Origin: Thalassia testudinum
Taxonomy: Eukaryota; Streptophyta; Magnoliopsida; Alismatales; Hydrocharitaceae
Length of the DNA: 64,000 nucleotides
Reading direction: 5' to 3'
Assembly: GCA_037157565.1 (NCBI GenBank)
Contig: JAZHRO010000013.1
Location: 34,848,501 to 34,912,500, forward strand
Below, piece after piece: positions 1 through 10,739 of the stretch (the stretch's first letter is position 1; every line of letters starts with the position of its first letter). The notes under the pieces are model-generated. The model did not search any database. It was not told the DNA's origin and saw only the letters and a program-made list of their open reading frames with translations. The translations under genes were made by a program, and so were the position numbers.

Positions 1-1
1 C

Positions 2-121
2 CCACTTCGCCTCTTGGAGAAAAATCACATCAGGCCCCCATCTCTGAATATACCCCCGCAAAACAGCTCTTCTCGACGGGTCATTCAGACCCCTCACATT
101 CCAAGACAGGACCTTAGTCAT
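2..121 (-). CDS. LINE ORF2 N-terminus (endonuclease domain start, partial)
   Basis: The minus-strand ATG is at 121-119. The 40 codons present read as the start of an exonuclease-endonuclease-phosphatase domain: a SWNVRGLN motif, then a GPDVIFLQEAK-like motif. In this family these carry the first metal-binding Asn and Glu. The enzyme nicks target DNA to prime reverse transcription of the LINE RNA. No stop occurs in the visible part. It follows ORF1 directly and would continue to the left of the window, so length and integrity of the whole ORF2 cannot be judged. Confidence 0.8.
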   Translation of the reverse strand, partial: MTKVLSWNVRGLNDPSRRAVLRGYIQRWGPDVIFLQEAKW

Positions 122-129
122 GAGGTCTT

Positions 130-1936
130 CCGGGAATCGCCTCCAGACGTCAGCCGTTTAAACCCCATCATTTCTGCCACATGATCCTCCTCTTCCATCA
201 ACGAACATTGGACCTCCTAGCTTCCCTCACCACCACATACCCTACTTTCTCGCCCCGCAGTCTCCAGACCACCTACAACCAACAACTCCCCACCGCCAAC
301 ACCAGCCCCCAGCAGCCCAGCCTCATCCCCAAGCAGCCCAGCCGCCTCATTTGTCCTCTTCTCTGCCCTTACAGCCACCAGCCCCCCATCTCCACCACCT
401 GCATCTGCCACCTGCCGCCCCACTGCCACCTCCGGGGACCCCAGAGCAGACAAACCTCCGCCGCCGCCCCCAGCAAACGCCGTTGCCAGCGACCCAGCGC
501 CACCAGACGTACCCAGCCCCTCCGGTGACCGACGTCGATCGACCCCAGCCACCCCCCCAAACAGGGTCTTCCGAGCCAGCCCCCTATGGTACGACCACCG
601 CGGCCAGTAGAAGAGTCTCTGCGAACCAGCCAACCTCTGCTCCCCTCTCCGCCAGTCACGTCCTGTCCTGCCGCTCCCCTCTCCTCTCGGACCGGACCAG
701 CCAAAGAGCACCTCGAACCCTTTCCAGTAGCATCCCATCTCTCCTCCGCAAAGACCTAGGGGTGCGGATTCGCGCACGCATGAAGGCCCAACCCGGCACT
801 ATCACCGAAGCCCTCAAACCCCGTAACAGGGTCACGCATACCCAACCCGAGTCCGCCAACTGCCACTCCTTCAAAACCAGGAGTCAAAACGTCACCGCCA
901 GCATACCCGCATTTAGCGCGGTCACCCCGGCCTCAGCGCTGCATTCACCTCCCCCGACCCCTCCGCAACGATCGCATCGGCCCTCCGCATCCCCGTCCCT
1001 TCGCCTGCCACCAATTGCGCCATGGGAATTGCAACCGCCCTGAGATCCCCGCCGCAATCTTCGCCACGACCCTCAACCCTCCCAAGAGCAGTCCGACCCT
1101 CCTGCGCCCGCCCGCTGCTACCGCCTCCACACATCGTCGCCGCTTTGCCACCCACCACCTCAGCAAAAGATCTAGGGTTCCCGGAACCCCAAGAAATACG
1201 AAGGAGCCAGGCGGAGCTACCCCACCTGAGCACCCTCTCCACCAACCACTACCCCGGCCTCATCTCCACCCAAGCCTCGATCCGCGATAGATCAGCCGCC
1301 TTTAGGCTGAGGCCCCCGCATCCGCGCAACCTTGCAAATGGGGCAACCACCGCCGCCGCCACCTCCACCGTGCGGAGGAAGAGCGGAACCCCCTCAATCA
1401 AGACCCTCTCACGCCTGACGGCGGTCTCTCCGCCAAAGCTCCATCAGACCTGACCGGCCACCGGCATCTCACCACACCACCAACACACCGGAGCACCCTG
1501 AAAACCAACTGCCTCAACTCCACCCGGCTCAGTCCCAGCAACACCATCCGCCCACCTCCCAGAGAGGCCACCCTCAACCGACCTCCGTCAATCCCCAAGT
1601 TTGCCTCCCTCAGGGCCTCCACCTCCACTAAACCCTTCAAAACCACCGCTACCAGCGCCGACGACAGCCTCCCTTCCAGCGCTCCCATCTCCTCCGACCA
1701 CGGCGCTTCGACCTCCACGAGGGGTGCTCCCTCCGGAGGGGACGGAAGTGTCTCCCCTCTCCCCGAAGAGACCACCACACCCGACCTCCGATGCCCACAG
1801 CCGACCTCCGATGACCCAGAGCGCCGCATCGCAGGCACCGCATCGGGTCCCTGCACACCGCCGCCAAGTGCCCCTCACCAAGGCACTTGAAGCATCTCAC
1901 CGGCGCCGCACCCTTCCCTGACCTCCTGCCCACCAC
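130..1936 (-). pseudogene. LINE ORF1 remnant (zinc-knuckle RNA-binding protein)
   Basis: Near its start, on the minus strand at about 1895-1790, is a CFKCLGEGHLAAVC zinc knuckle (CX2CX4HX4C). It is followed by a second, CLRCGALGH, whose last cysteine is lost in this frame. This matches plant LINE ORF1 proteins, which bind the element RNA. Downstream the coding signal changes frame. The frame around 1856-1398 carries a leucine/valine-rich stretch (LEGRLSSALVAVVLKGLVEV, then MVLLGLSRVELRQLV) that may be a DUF4283-like domain, and other frames carry the rest. No single frame spans the region, so I call it a frameshifted pseudogene. The exact 3' end is uncertain; it must end before ORF2 begins at 121. 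Confidence 0.6.
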
Positions 1937-1976
1937 CGTCTAGCCCGGGCCAAACCTCCCCGCCCCCATCGCCAGA

Positions 1977-2045
1977 CCTCTCTCTCTCTCTCCCTCTCTC
2001 ATTTTCCTCTCTCTCTCTATTCCTCTAGTCCTCTTGTTCGCTATC
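1977..2045. repeat. CT-rich tract at the LINE 5' side
   Basis: Runs of TCTCTC interrupted by short spacers. It may belong to the LINE 5' UTR (GA-rich on the element strand) or be a microsatellite at the insertion boundary. Confidence 0.6.
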
Positions 2046-2292
2046 TCTCGCCCAATAGCATAGCTTCCATCATGAAGAGTTGCCCACAAATAAAAGCATT
2101 TTCCCATCAAAGAAACAAAGAAAAGCATTTAACAAGGTGGGTGATAGAAAGCAAGCATGTTACATAATCATATTGTATCCTTTTTGAAGGGAAACTTTAA
2201 TATGGCTTTTGAAATAGCACAAACAAAAGGTTCATAGTTTTTAAAAGAAGAATATAAAATGAACTTCTGTAAGAAAACCGCAATGAACTTAC

Positions 2293-2743
2293 CATTTTTC
2301 CACATTGATATGCCCGATCTAATAGATAAGAGTATTCAAAATCTTCAAAACATTTTTGAAGGGATGACAATGGTTCATTGAAGTACACAGGAAGGCAGAC
2401 ACGAGTAAGATCCTTTCCAACATTATCTTTTATCAATGACCAAAGGCTGGCACCCTTCTCCTTCTCCAGAGGATTCGGTAACTTCTTTCGCCTTTCCACA
2501 TGGGGAAATATAAAATGAGGATATTCACTTTCTTCTTTCACCATCTCTACGCCAAAGCAATTTTGCATATTTTCTTCTCTAAGAGAGCCATTTTCTATAT
2601 TGTCCTCACTTTGGGCATTCGGCTTAATAAATGATTTGCATGGATCAAAACAGAAAACTCAACATCTCCCTGGGATGCTTCATCAAGTTTATGCTTTTCG
2701 ATATGATCAGAAGATTCTGTTGTGCTATACTCTGAAAATCTAA
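2293..2743 (-). pseudogene. ORP (oxysterol-binding-protein-related) internal exon, frameshifted
   Basis: On the minus strand, the frame ending at 2293 encodes the start of an OSBP/ORP lipid-transfer domain: [30 protein letters not shown], then [19 protein letters not shown]. This order is characteristic of plant ORP1-type proteins, which move sterols or phosphoinositides at membrane contacts. The exon ends with a good donor (ATG|GTAAG, GT at 2292-2291). Its acceptor is probably a TTTTAG or TTTCAG near 2743-2735. The acidic upstream part ([20 protein letters not shown]) is in another frame, switching near 2650. That suggests a one-base indel and loss of function, unless the reference base is wrong. 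The next ORP exons expected downstream are replaced by the LINE. Confidence 0.7.
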
Positions 2744-2826
2744 AAGAAAAGAATATTATAAACATAATCCCAGGCAAAAAAACACATTGAAAAGATATAG
2801 TAGAAGATAATCAGGAAGCAGCAAAC

Positions 2827-2854
2827 CATTGAGAAGACCTGATCCTTCATCCTC
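2827..2854 (-). CDS. Possible small upstream exon of the same ORP gene
   Basis: On the minus strand a T-rich acceptor ending in TTTTAG at 2856-2855 is followed by 28 bases encoding EDEGSGLLN and then a GT donor at 2826-2825. Acidic linkers of this kind precede the lipid-binding domain in plant ORPs. The exon is short and I infer it from splice signals plus composition only. Confidence 0.35.
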
Positions 2855-3907
2855 CTAAAAAAACAAAATAAAACTAATGGAGAACGTAATGACAGATGAT
2901 GAACAATTCCCAATGGCACAAATCTCAAAACACCTAAAATCTAGAGCATATACATCAATCATGCTCTAATTGCTATAGAATCTTGAGTTTCCGGTGCACC
3001 ACCCAAGAATTTTAAAGAGGCCAATAACTAACAAATGAAATACTGATTGTTTTCATTGGAGATAACCTTTAAAAAAAAGCACAGAATAAAACCTTTCTAA
3101 AAGAAGAAAACATAAAATGCACACAAACTATAAAATTTCAAAGCAAAAGAAAAAGGGGAAAAGGAAAGAAAAGGGAAAGTTATTCTTGCTGCATTTTTTG
3201 AGGCCAATAAGAGGCCATATTGGGAAACTCCTCTGTGAGAAAGAGAGAGAGCCATTACTTTGTACTGACAGCACAATGATAATTGATAGGACCTTGTGAG
3301 TTGCATTCCACGATTCAACTTCGCTTCTTACCTTATCAAGTGAGTCTCACTTCCACTCTCCTTCCCTAATGGATGGTACAACCTCCTAATGCCTTCCCTT
3401 TGGTCAAGCACAAGCCTAATCTATCCCCTCCCTGTATCAAACTTCTAATTGTTCCCTCGATGGTTCCTCCACTAACAAACAAAAGGAAATAACTGGGCAT
3501 CATCCTTTGCTCCCCAATCAGATCAAACAGTTACAGAGAGAAAGGGTTGAAGAGTGTTAGTGACCAGACAAGTCAGAAAAAGGAGGAATGATCCTCAATT
3601 ATGGAAGGGTAGAACTCATTTCAAGGGCATTGATGGTTTGCAACCAATCTCTGAAGACGTAATTCTTTCTCCTTTTTCTATTTCCATCAGCAAAATAAGA
3701 AGCGGAATTGATGATTGGCTTCACACAATGATAATGAATGATAGAGCTGCAACTTATGGTTCACCATAGTATAGCAGTGAAAGCAGCTGCTTTATTGCAG
3801 CTTTTTCTTCCCAGCAATCAGAGAGGAAGTAGACCCGAGCCTGTCCTTTTAGTTTGTATTGGAACCATAATGGGCTTCCTTTGCCCTGTTGACCTTAAGG
3901 TCCATTG
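2855..3907. other. No gene recognised (AT-rich; possibly ORP intron or flank)
   Basis: I see no conserved domain on either strand. Short open frames around 3554-3923 have no recognisable motif. Upstream ORP exons would be expected here or further right, but I could not identify any. Confidence 0.5.
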
Positions 3908-4059
3908 GTTAAAAATAAATTGATGGGGCTTTTACCAAATTGCCAAAATATCTAGTTAACATGATTGGTAGAAGAGATGACTCAACATTCCAACTTGATT
4001 AGTCTCCACTATCCAAATTATAATCACATGATTAGGTAAAGGTGATACACCCTATTTGC
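3908..4059. repeat. Flank repeat X, left copy, joined to 17 bp of a gypsy LTR start
   Basis: About 115 bp from 3908 (AAATTGATGGGGCTTTTACC and onward) is nearly the same as 5976-6090. It is followed by a GATTAGG-type spacer and then TGATACACCCTATTTGC (4043-4059), which matches the first bases of the gypsy LTRs at 9863 and 14135. The match stops where the minus-strand LTR element begins. Confidence 0.8.
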
Positions 4060-5975
4060 GAAATGAATAATAAGAAATAATAAAGAGCAAACGATAATAT
4101 CAAAGCACATAAATGAGAGCACTTGGGTTTACATAAAAACCTCGCTCAAAAAGAGCAGGGAAAAAACTACAAAAGTTAGTGCCCTTATGGGTGTGTTTCT
4201 CTGTATTCTTTTTAAAGAGTAAATAGGGGTACAATAGCTTATTTATTAGCATCACTCACACACACAAACCCACAATACACAATGTGAAACTAAATATGGT
4301 CCACAACAACTCTTCACCTCTCAACACTCCCCCTCACGCTGAAGCATGGAATGCTCAGCTTGTACAAAAGAAATCCTCACTCTACAAAGCAGAACACAGC
4401 ACTCAACTTGATTGATGTTGTCAGGTCACTGCTTCCTTGCATCCACGTTTTTGCTTATAGGCAAGTGTAGGTTGAAGTCCGAAAATTAATTACTAAAGTT
4501 GACTCTGGTACTTATGCCTACCATTTTGAGAACTCTAAAGAGGGTCTCCCCATGGAGACCAAGAAACTGGGCCTCTCTCACATGGAAGCTCAAAGTAAGT
4601 CCCTCCCTCGGAGACCTCAAGACTGGTCTCTCCCATACAAAAATATTACTATAGATTTCTCTCATATAAGGACAAAGAAAAGTATCTCTCATATAAGATA
4701 TAAGAAAAGAAGCTTCTCTCATGTGAAGACCTCATATACTGAGTCTTGTATAAGGTCACAATAGGCTCTTACATTCTTCCTTTCTCCCCTCTACTCATCA
4801 TCATCATCATTTTTTTTCGACATATTTTTCTTCCCTTTTTCTACCGTCCTCTTCTCTTTTCTTCTTCCCCACATTTTCTTTCTTGCCCCTTTCCTTTACA
4901 ATGTTGGAAAGAGGCCCAACAAATGAGCCCAAAGGAAACTAAAGGGGAAACAAAGGGATAAAAGAGTAAAAAGAACAAAAAAATATTCTTCTAGCCCAAA
5001 GCATATCTCTTCATCCAAACCCAAAATCACGAAGCTGACTGTGTCTCCTTCTTTGGCTCCATCTTCAACTAGTTCATCGCCACACACACGAGATCTCTAT
5101 AGCCACAAGATCTCCACCAACAATGCCACCATCAATGGCAAAAATCTCGCCCCAATCTTTACGCGAGCCAATCACATGCAAGATTGTGCTCGATTGATGC
5201 TGCCTCCTTCGTCGACTTCTTCAACTTCTTCATTGCTCGCATGGCTCCTCACAATCACCGCCATCAGTGGTTGTGCCTCCTTCTCTAGGCGACCCCCTCT
5301 AGAGGTCTCTCTTCTTCCTCCTCACTTGCTGGGGTCGAGTTCAACCTCCTCCTCACTCGGCTACACTTTAAGCAACGTGCACACTTTTCAACGCTGCCTA
5401 GTCACGTCTTCACCGTCGCCACATGTGGTGCCTACCTGAGCAACGCCAACCACACCTCCTCGTGGCCACGAGCGAGGGCTTCCTTGTCCCCGATCTTACC
5501 CCACCAAACTCGATGGTTGTTGCTATTGTAACAGTAATGCTGATCGCTCTCCTCTTACACCTTCTCTTTGCTCACAACCAGAGAAGCCTTCACTCGTGCT
5601 CCCTCAAGATGAACATTCCAAGAACACAAAGAATCGATAATGATAAAAAAAATCTTAGAAGAAGAAAATTATCTTCCCTAAGAATCAACTTGCTCTAATA
5701 CCATGTTGAGAAATGAATAATAAGAAATAATAAAGAGCGAACGATAATATCAAAGCATAAAATTGTGAACGCTTGGATTTACGTGGAAAACCCACTCATA
5801 ATGAGAAGGGAGAAAACCACAGGAGAAGAGCCCCTATGGGTGTGTTTCTCTATATTCTTCTCAAAGAGTAAATTAAGGTACAACAGCCTATTTATAGGCA
5901 CCACTCACACACACAAGCCCATAATACATGATGTGGGACTAAATATAGCCCACTACAACCTGTCACCTCTCAACA
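4054..5975 (-). mobile_element. Non-autonomous LTR retroelement (TRIM/copia-like), 1.9 kb
   Basis: Two direct repeats of about 272 bp, 4054-4326 and 5704-5975, share nearly all their sequence. The intact one starts TGTTGAGA and ends TCTCAACA. Inside the right repeat the minus strand reads TGGTATTAGAGC (complement of 5703-5692), close to the initiator-Met tRNA primer site. Beside the left repeat it reads GTGAGGGGGAG, a polypurine tract. Orientation is therefore minus, with the 5' LTR on the right. The 1.4-kb interior has no gag or pol motif; it holds degenerate TCTCTCATATAAG-type repeats at about 4575-4735. The first few bases of the left LTR are missing or altered at the junction with gypsy LTR sequence, and I see no target duplication directly at the ends. 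Confidence 0.75.
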
Positions 5976-6100
5976 AGTTAAAATAAATTGATGGGGCTTT
6001 TACCAAATTGCCAAAATATCTTATTAACATGATTGGTAGAAGAGATGATTCAACATTCCAACTTGATTAGTCTCCACCATCCAAATTATAAACATATATG
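5976..6100. repeat. Flank repeat X, right copy
   Basis: Direct repeat of 3908-4023 with a few substitutions. It continues, across the copia inserted at 6101-9845, into the GATTAGACAAATG sequence just before the gypsy 5' LTR at 9863. This is the same junction that the left copy shows. Confidence 0.8.
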
Positions 6101-6290
6101 TGTGGAACTAAAAAGGATGCATTAACCATCAAAAGAAATCCTAGCCCTCTTTTTGTATAAAAGATGATTGGAAAAATTACATAAATACCCCACAAGAAAT
6201 AAACAAATGTCAAACACATCCCTATAACTCAACACTCCCTCTCAAGTTGGGGTGTATATGTCCATGAGGCTCAACTTGCTACAAAGGAAA

Positions 6291-6509
6291 TCATGGCACT
6301 TCTTCAATGGTTTGGTGAGAATATCTACTATCTGAAGCTTGGATGATATATATGGGATACTTATCTTTCCTTCTAAAATTGCATTCCATATAAAATGATG
6401 TCAACCTCAATATGTTTGTCCTCTCATGGAAGACCAAATTCGATGCAATGTAGGTAGATGACTTATTGTCACAATAAAGTGGGACAGGCATGTCAATCTT
6501 TATACCCAA
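6291..6509 (-). pseudogene. Copia RNase H C-terminal remnant
   Basis: The minus frame holds LYCDNKSSTYIASNLVFHER, the end of copia RNase H where the CDN aspartate is catalytic. The following ERTNILRLT resembles the usual ERTKHIEVD with substitutions. It lies next to the 3' LTR as expected for the end of copia pol. Many stops upstream break the frame. Confidence 0.75.
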
Positions 6510-7317
6510 ATCCTATAGGAAGCTAACCACCACATAATCTCACAAGCTGCCTGGGCCATAGATCCCTACTCTACCTCTACACTAGAGCAAGCCACTACAT
6601 TCTCCTTCTTGCTACTCCACGAAACTAAATTACCTCCCAGATAAGTAGCAAATCCTAAGTAGATTGTCTATCCTCTATAGATCCTATATAATCAACATCT
6701 GATATGCTAGAAGATCAAGGGAGCCACTAGCTCTGTAGTACAAACATTCCCCTTGAGTGCCCTTGAGATATCTCAGACACACCTCTCGCCAATGACTGTA
6801 TCTTGGATTCTACAGAAACTGACTGGCTCTACTCATAGCAAAACTGATATTAGGCCATATAATGGTCAGATATAGCAAGCGACCAACAGTACTACGATAA
6901 CTGGTAACATCCTCAAACAAGGGATCTATCTCATCAATGCTATGGCCAAACGGTGACTCTACTGGTATCCTAGATGGCTTAGACCCAAGTAGCCCAGCTT
7001 TCTCAAGAATCTACAAGGTATACTATCTCTAAGATAGGGATAAGTTGGTTCCTTGACAGACTGCTTCTATCCCTGAGAAATTGCAAAGATCACCTAAATC
7101 TTTGGTGATAAAGGTAGAATGTACAAAGGCCTTCTGCACTCTCATTTGCATCATCGCCAGTTAGGATCATATCATCAACATAGACTACTAAAATAACAAC
7201 TCTCCAAATACCATCATACTCTATCCCCCTGATAAAGATAGAATGGTCAATAGTAGATCACTGAAACCCTATCTTCCTGATCTCTGAATTGAGCCTCTCA
7301 AACTAGGCTCATGGACC

Positions 7318-7787
7318 CTACTTCAGGCCATAAATGGCCTTTCGTAAGCGACATACAAGCTCCCCTTGAATGTCATATCTCGGTGGTTGTCTTATGTATA
7401 CCTCCTTAGCCAAATCTCCATATAAGAAAGTATTTTTAATATCAAGTTGGTACAAAGGCCACTTATGGATCACTACAACAGAAAGAATAATCCTAACGGA
7501 GATAATATGAGCAGCAGGCGAAAAAGTCTCAAGGTAATCCACCCCATATGTTTAGGTGAACCCCTTGCCAATGAGTCTAGCCTTATATCTATCAACTGTT
7601 CCATCAGATCTGGTGAACACCCATTGGCAACCAACAATAGTAGCACCCTCAGGACATGAAACAATATCCCATGTCTTTCTATATTGTAAAGCCTGCATCT
7701 CCACATCCATAGCTTCTTTCCACCTTGGCTCCTAAGAGGCCTAAATAAAATCTCTGAGAACAATAGCAGTAATAATAGCTGAGGCAA
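7318..7787 (-). pseudogene. Copia reverse transcriptase N-terminal remnant
   Basis: The minus frame 7542-7318 contains ETFSPAAHIISVRIILSVV, LYQLDIKNTFLYGDL and CRLRKAIYGLK, the copia RT signature preceding the YxDD catalytic box (family form LDVKNAFLHGDL, then YGLKQ). A second frame (7787-7473) overlaps it and carries the preceding linker, so a frameshift lies near 7550. The catalytic YxDD box is further down on the minus strand, in disrupted sequence around 7170-7200. Confidence 0.8.
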
Positions 7788-8392
7788 ACTATCTATCGCT
7801 CTCCTCTAGATGGGAAATCGCAGCAGGGCATAGGATGAAATGTACATATGATAGTAGATCTCCTCTGCATAGGCTCCTCATCCCTATCAGTCACTCCTAT
7901 CTGAGGAGGCAAGATGCTGTATAGACTCAACTTCTGGGGAACTATCTAACTATGATCTCTTATGATAAATCTGTGTCTCCTGTATGGCAACCTCTCTAGA
8001 AGATCATTCTTCTGAGAAGTAGGGAATCTTTTCAAAGAATGTCACGTCTACAATAACGACATAACTTCTACGGACTGGATCGTAGCACTTATAACCCTTC
8101 TGTGCCCTAGAATAACCAAGAAAGACACTTCATCACACGACGAGCAAACTTATCCTGACTACCATGATTCTGAACAAAGCATGTGCATCCAAACACTCAC
8201 AAGGGAAAAGGAAACAGCTTGCTACACTCAGGATATATAATCTGGTATGAAACTTGACCATGAAGCACAGAGGATGACACCCGATTGATCAAATATATTG
8301 TTATGAGTATGGCATCACCCCAAAACTACTTGGGAACCTTCATATGGGACATTAAAGTCCTAGTAATATCAAGGAGATGTCGCAACTTGCGC

Positions 8393-8770
8393 TCAGCAAT
8401 CCCATTCTGCTAGGAAGTATGAGCACACAATGTCTGATGAATGATCCCCCTTCAAACGAAAGGCCTCCTGTAAATCTATGCGCATAAACTCTAGTGTATT
8501 ATCACTGCTGAAGATCTGGATTGTGGTATCATAATGTGTCTGCACCTCGAAAAGAAACCGCTGGACAATAGAGGGAATCTTGCAGCGGGCCTTCATCAGA
8601 AAGATCCAGGTAAGACGAATATGGTCATCAATAAACACTACAAAATATTTGTGCCTGCCAAGAGTAACAACTCTGGAAGGTCCCCATACATTGCAATGTA
8701 CTAAGGCGAAGAGCACTATACTGACTCTATTATCTCTCCGAGTATAACTGCTCCTGCAATGCTTTCCCAA
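8393..8770 (-). pseudogene. Copia integrase catalytic-core remnant
   Basis: The minus frame reads HCNVWGPSRVVTLGRHKYF, VVFIDDHIRLTWIFLMK and IFSSDNTLEF. These correspond to the D-D pair of the copia integrase core (family forms DVWGP, FIDD and SDNGxEF). The GxE portion has decayed to TLE. The integrase would insert the cDNA; this copy is not functional. Confidence 0.8.
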
Positions 8771-9189
8771 CTAGCAATCCCCGCACTCTAGAATCAATGA
8801 ATCTGATAACTCTAGGTACATCTGACGCATCTTCTTCATGGAGGAATGATCAAGTCTCAAATGCCACAATAATGGATCACGAGTAATTGACACAGCCCCT
8901 ACAAACAAGGTAGGCGTGTCTAAGTAGTACAGCCCATCTCTCTCTGTGTCATCCCCTACTATTTTTCCTGCCTGACGATCTTGGAAGTAATAATGCTTCT
9001 CATTAAAGATAACGAGGCATCAAAGATCCCTGTAAATGCGGCTCACAAACAAGAGATTCATAGGAAACTCACGAGCGTAATATACCTTCTTATTCTTCAT
9101 CTTGGGCATTGTATCTACATGCCCAACTGCAGTAATTAGGAAGGTAGCACCATTGGTTACCCTCACATCTCGAATCCCCCATAAACTAC

Positions 9190-9270
9190 AGGCTCCTGCA
9201 AATGGTCTCTATCTCCAGTGAGATGAATAGAGGCGCCAGAGTTGATCACCCATACACTGTTGACGCTCTT
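9190..9270 (-). pseudogene. Copia protease remnant with active-site Asp changed to Asn
   Basis: The minus frame reads SVWVINSGASIHLTGD. Copia proteases have WxxDSGAS at this point; here the catalytic Asp codon is AAC (complement of 9243-9241). A single G-to-A change explains it and would abolish polyprotein processing. Confidence 0.75.
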
Positions 9271-9862
9271 CTTCTTCTCTACAACTTCTTGGGCTACACA
9301 CGTGAACCCAGTAGAAATTGAAATCGATCTTCTTCTTAGATCAAACTTCTAAATAGGTGAGAGAAGACTTATTGTCATCCAAACTAGGCGTAAGAGACTC
9401 ATGACACAAGACATAACTCTAACAATCGAATATCGACGACCACTAGTAGCAACCATAGCTACTGTCAACAATAGCAGTCCACCGGCGGCTGGACAGCCCA
9501 GCGGTGGTGCAACCAGCATCGCCGGTCTGTCCGATAGTGGCTACAACATCGTTATTGCATCCCTGGTCGACGCTGCCGCTATCAATGGTGGTGGCGGCAC
9601 AAAAGTCATTCTCCATCGAATTACCGACACATTGGTGATCCAATCATGTTGTGGTATTTTTTTTTTGTTGGGATATCGAAGTACCGGCCTAGGACCGTTG
9701 CTTTGATACCATGTGGAACTAAAGATGATGCATTAACCATCAAAAGAAACCATAGCCCTCTTTTTATATAAAAGAGGACCAGGCAAATTACATAAATACC
9801 CCACAAGAAATAAATAAATGTCAAACACATCCCTATAACTCTGCAGTATGATTAGACAAATG

Positions 9863-10235
9863 TGATACAACCCATTTGCCATGTCAGAATTGAAGCCATG
9901 CACAATTTCACATGAGTATGGTTCTCCATTTTGCATGAGAATATGGCTAGTCTTTTTATATTTTTCCATAGAGCAGTTGTGTTAATCGGCATAGGTTATG
10001 TCAAGCCCTGATAGCAGGCTTTCTTGGGGGAGAAGTTAGAATGTGTATTAAACGGGTGTTGTACTTGTTATGAATGATATATCTCAGCATTCAACCTTGT
10101 GTCCCCGTGTGTTGTGCATAAGTTTTCTTGAGATTGCAAATACACCACCCTCAAGGATAGGGAAGAACCAAGCTTCTCAACCACCTCAAACTGTGAGGAG
10201 GTCACAATGGCTCCTCAAGCAAAGGGTTGCCATCA
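9863..10235 (+). repeat. Gypsy 5' LTR (373 bp)
   Basis: Pairs with 14135-14600. Shared landmarks include ATTTTGCATGAGAATATGGC and GTGTTGTACT. It is about 90 bp shorter than the 3' copy because the latter has an extra AT-rich segment near 14255-14350. Confidence 0.85.
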
Positions 10236-10345
10236 GCTTGGTATCAAAGCCTCACATTCCTACAACCGTGAAGATGAGCGATGATCAACTCAAGTCGGTG
10301 TTGTGCATGCCATGCAATAAGAAATGTCAGAGCTACTAGGAGTCG

Positions 10346-10690
10346 ATGGAGTGCAACCAACAAACAATGAGGGTGCTAGTTGACGTCATCCACAAGATGA
10401 GGCCAACGATGAGGACACCGGACAACAAGGACTTCAAGGACAACGGTCGGCAAAAGAAGGTCTCCGAGGAGTGGAGGCATCACAGCTCGAGCAGTAGCTC
10501 AAACTCGGACCACCTAATCTGCAGTAAGTTCCAACTCACCAAGTACAACTCACCTATTAAGCTCGAGCAATATAGATCTCTCGTGTTGGATCTATATTGT
10601 GGAGCAGTATTTCGAGGAAGGAAAGGGTGCGTATCACCAGCCTTCACCTTCAAAGTGACACCATGTACTGACTCCGATGGAGTCGTCTGA
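10346..10690 (+). pseudogene. Gypsy gag remnant
   Basis: Located directly after the primer site, where gag belongs. The best open frame is charged and serine-rich. Shifting frame near 10560 yields a WIYIVEQYFE motif, like the core of chromovirus gag capsid domains. Frame changes make it non-functional. Confidence 0.5.
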
Positions 10691-10739
10691 GTGGCCGGCT
10701 TACCTCATGGAGAGCTGATGCAAATCCAGTCGCGAAAGG

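Larger units (their letters stand above)
1..1976 (-). mobile_element. LINE (L1-type plant non-LTR retrotransposon), 5' part, cut by window edge
   Basis: Reading the minus strand, a degenerate ORF1 with zinc-knuckle cysteines is followed by the start of an apurinic-type endonuclease ORF2 that leaves the window at position 1. This ORF1-then-ORF2 order is typical of plant L1-clade LINEs. The GC- and CCG-rich composition contrasts with the AT-rich DNA beyond 2.1 kb. The 5' end is not sharply defined; I place it near the CT-rich tract at about 1977-2045. The reverse transcriptase and 3' end lie outside the window. Confidence 0.75.
6101..9845 (-). mobile_element. Ty1/copia retrotransposon, degenerate, minus strand
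   Basis: Two 134-bp LTRs (6101-6234 and 9712-9845) start TGTGGAACTAAA on the plus strand and differ at a handful of sites. The minus strand after the right LTR reads TGGTATCAAAGC (complement of 9711-9700), an initiator-Met primer site. A purine tract, GAGAGGGAGTG, precedes the left LTR on the minus strand. Flanks ATATG (6096-6100) and GTATG (9846-9850) are a target duplication with one mismatch. Protease, integrase, reverse transcriptase and RNase H remnants occur in copia order on the minus strand. The interior is only about 3.5 kb and I find little gag, so the gag region is probably deleted. It inserted between flank repeat X and the gypsy element. Confidence 0.88.

Noticed and set aside
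3554..3923. Two short plus-strand frames near the ORP relic
   Set aside because: No recognisable motif, and their strand is opposite to the ORP exon. I also looked for ORP exons on the minus strand here without success.
5041..5439. 132-codon Ser/Pro-rich plus-strand frame
   Set aside because: It lies inside the minus-strand non-autonomous LTR element and is antisense to it; no domain is visible.
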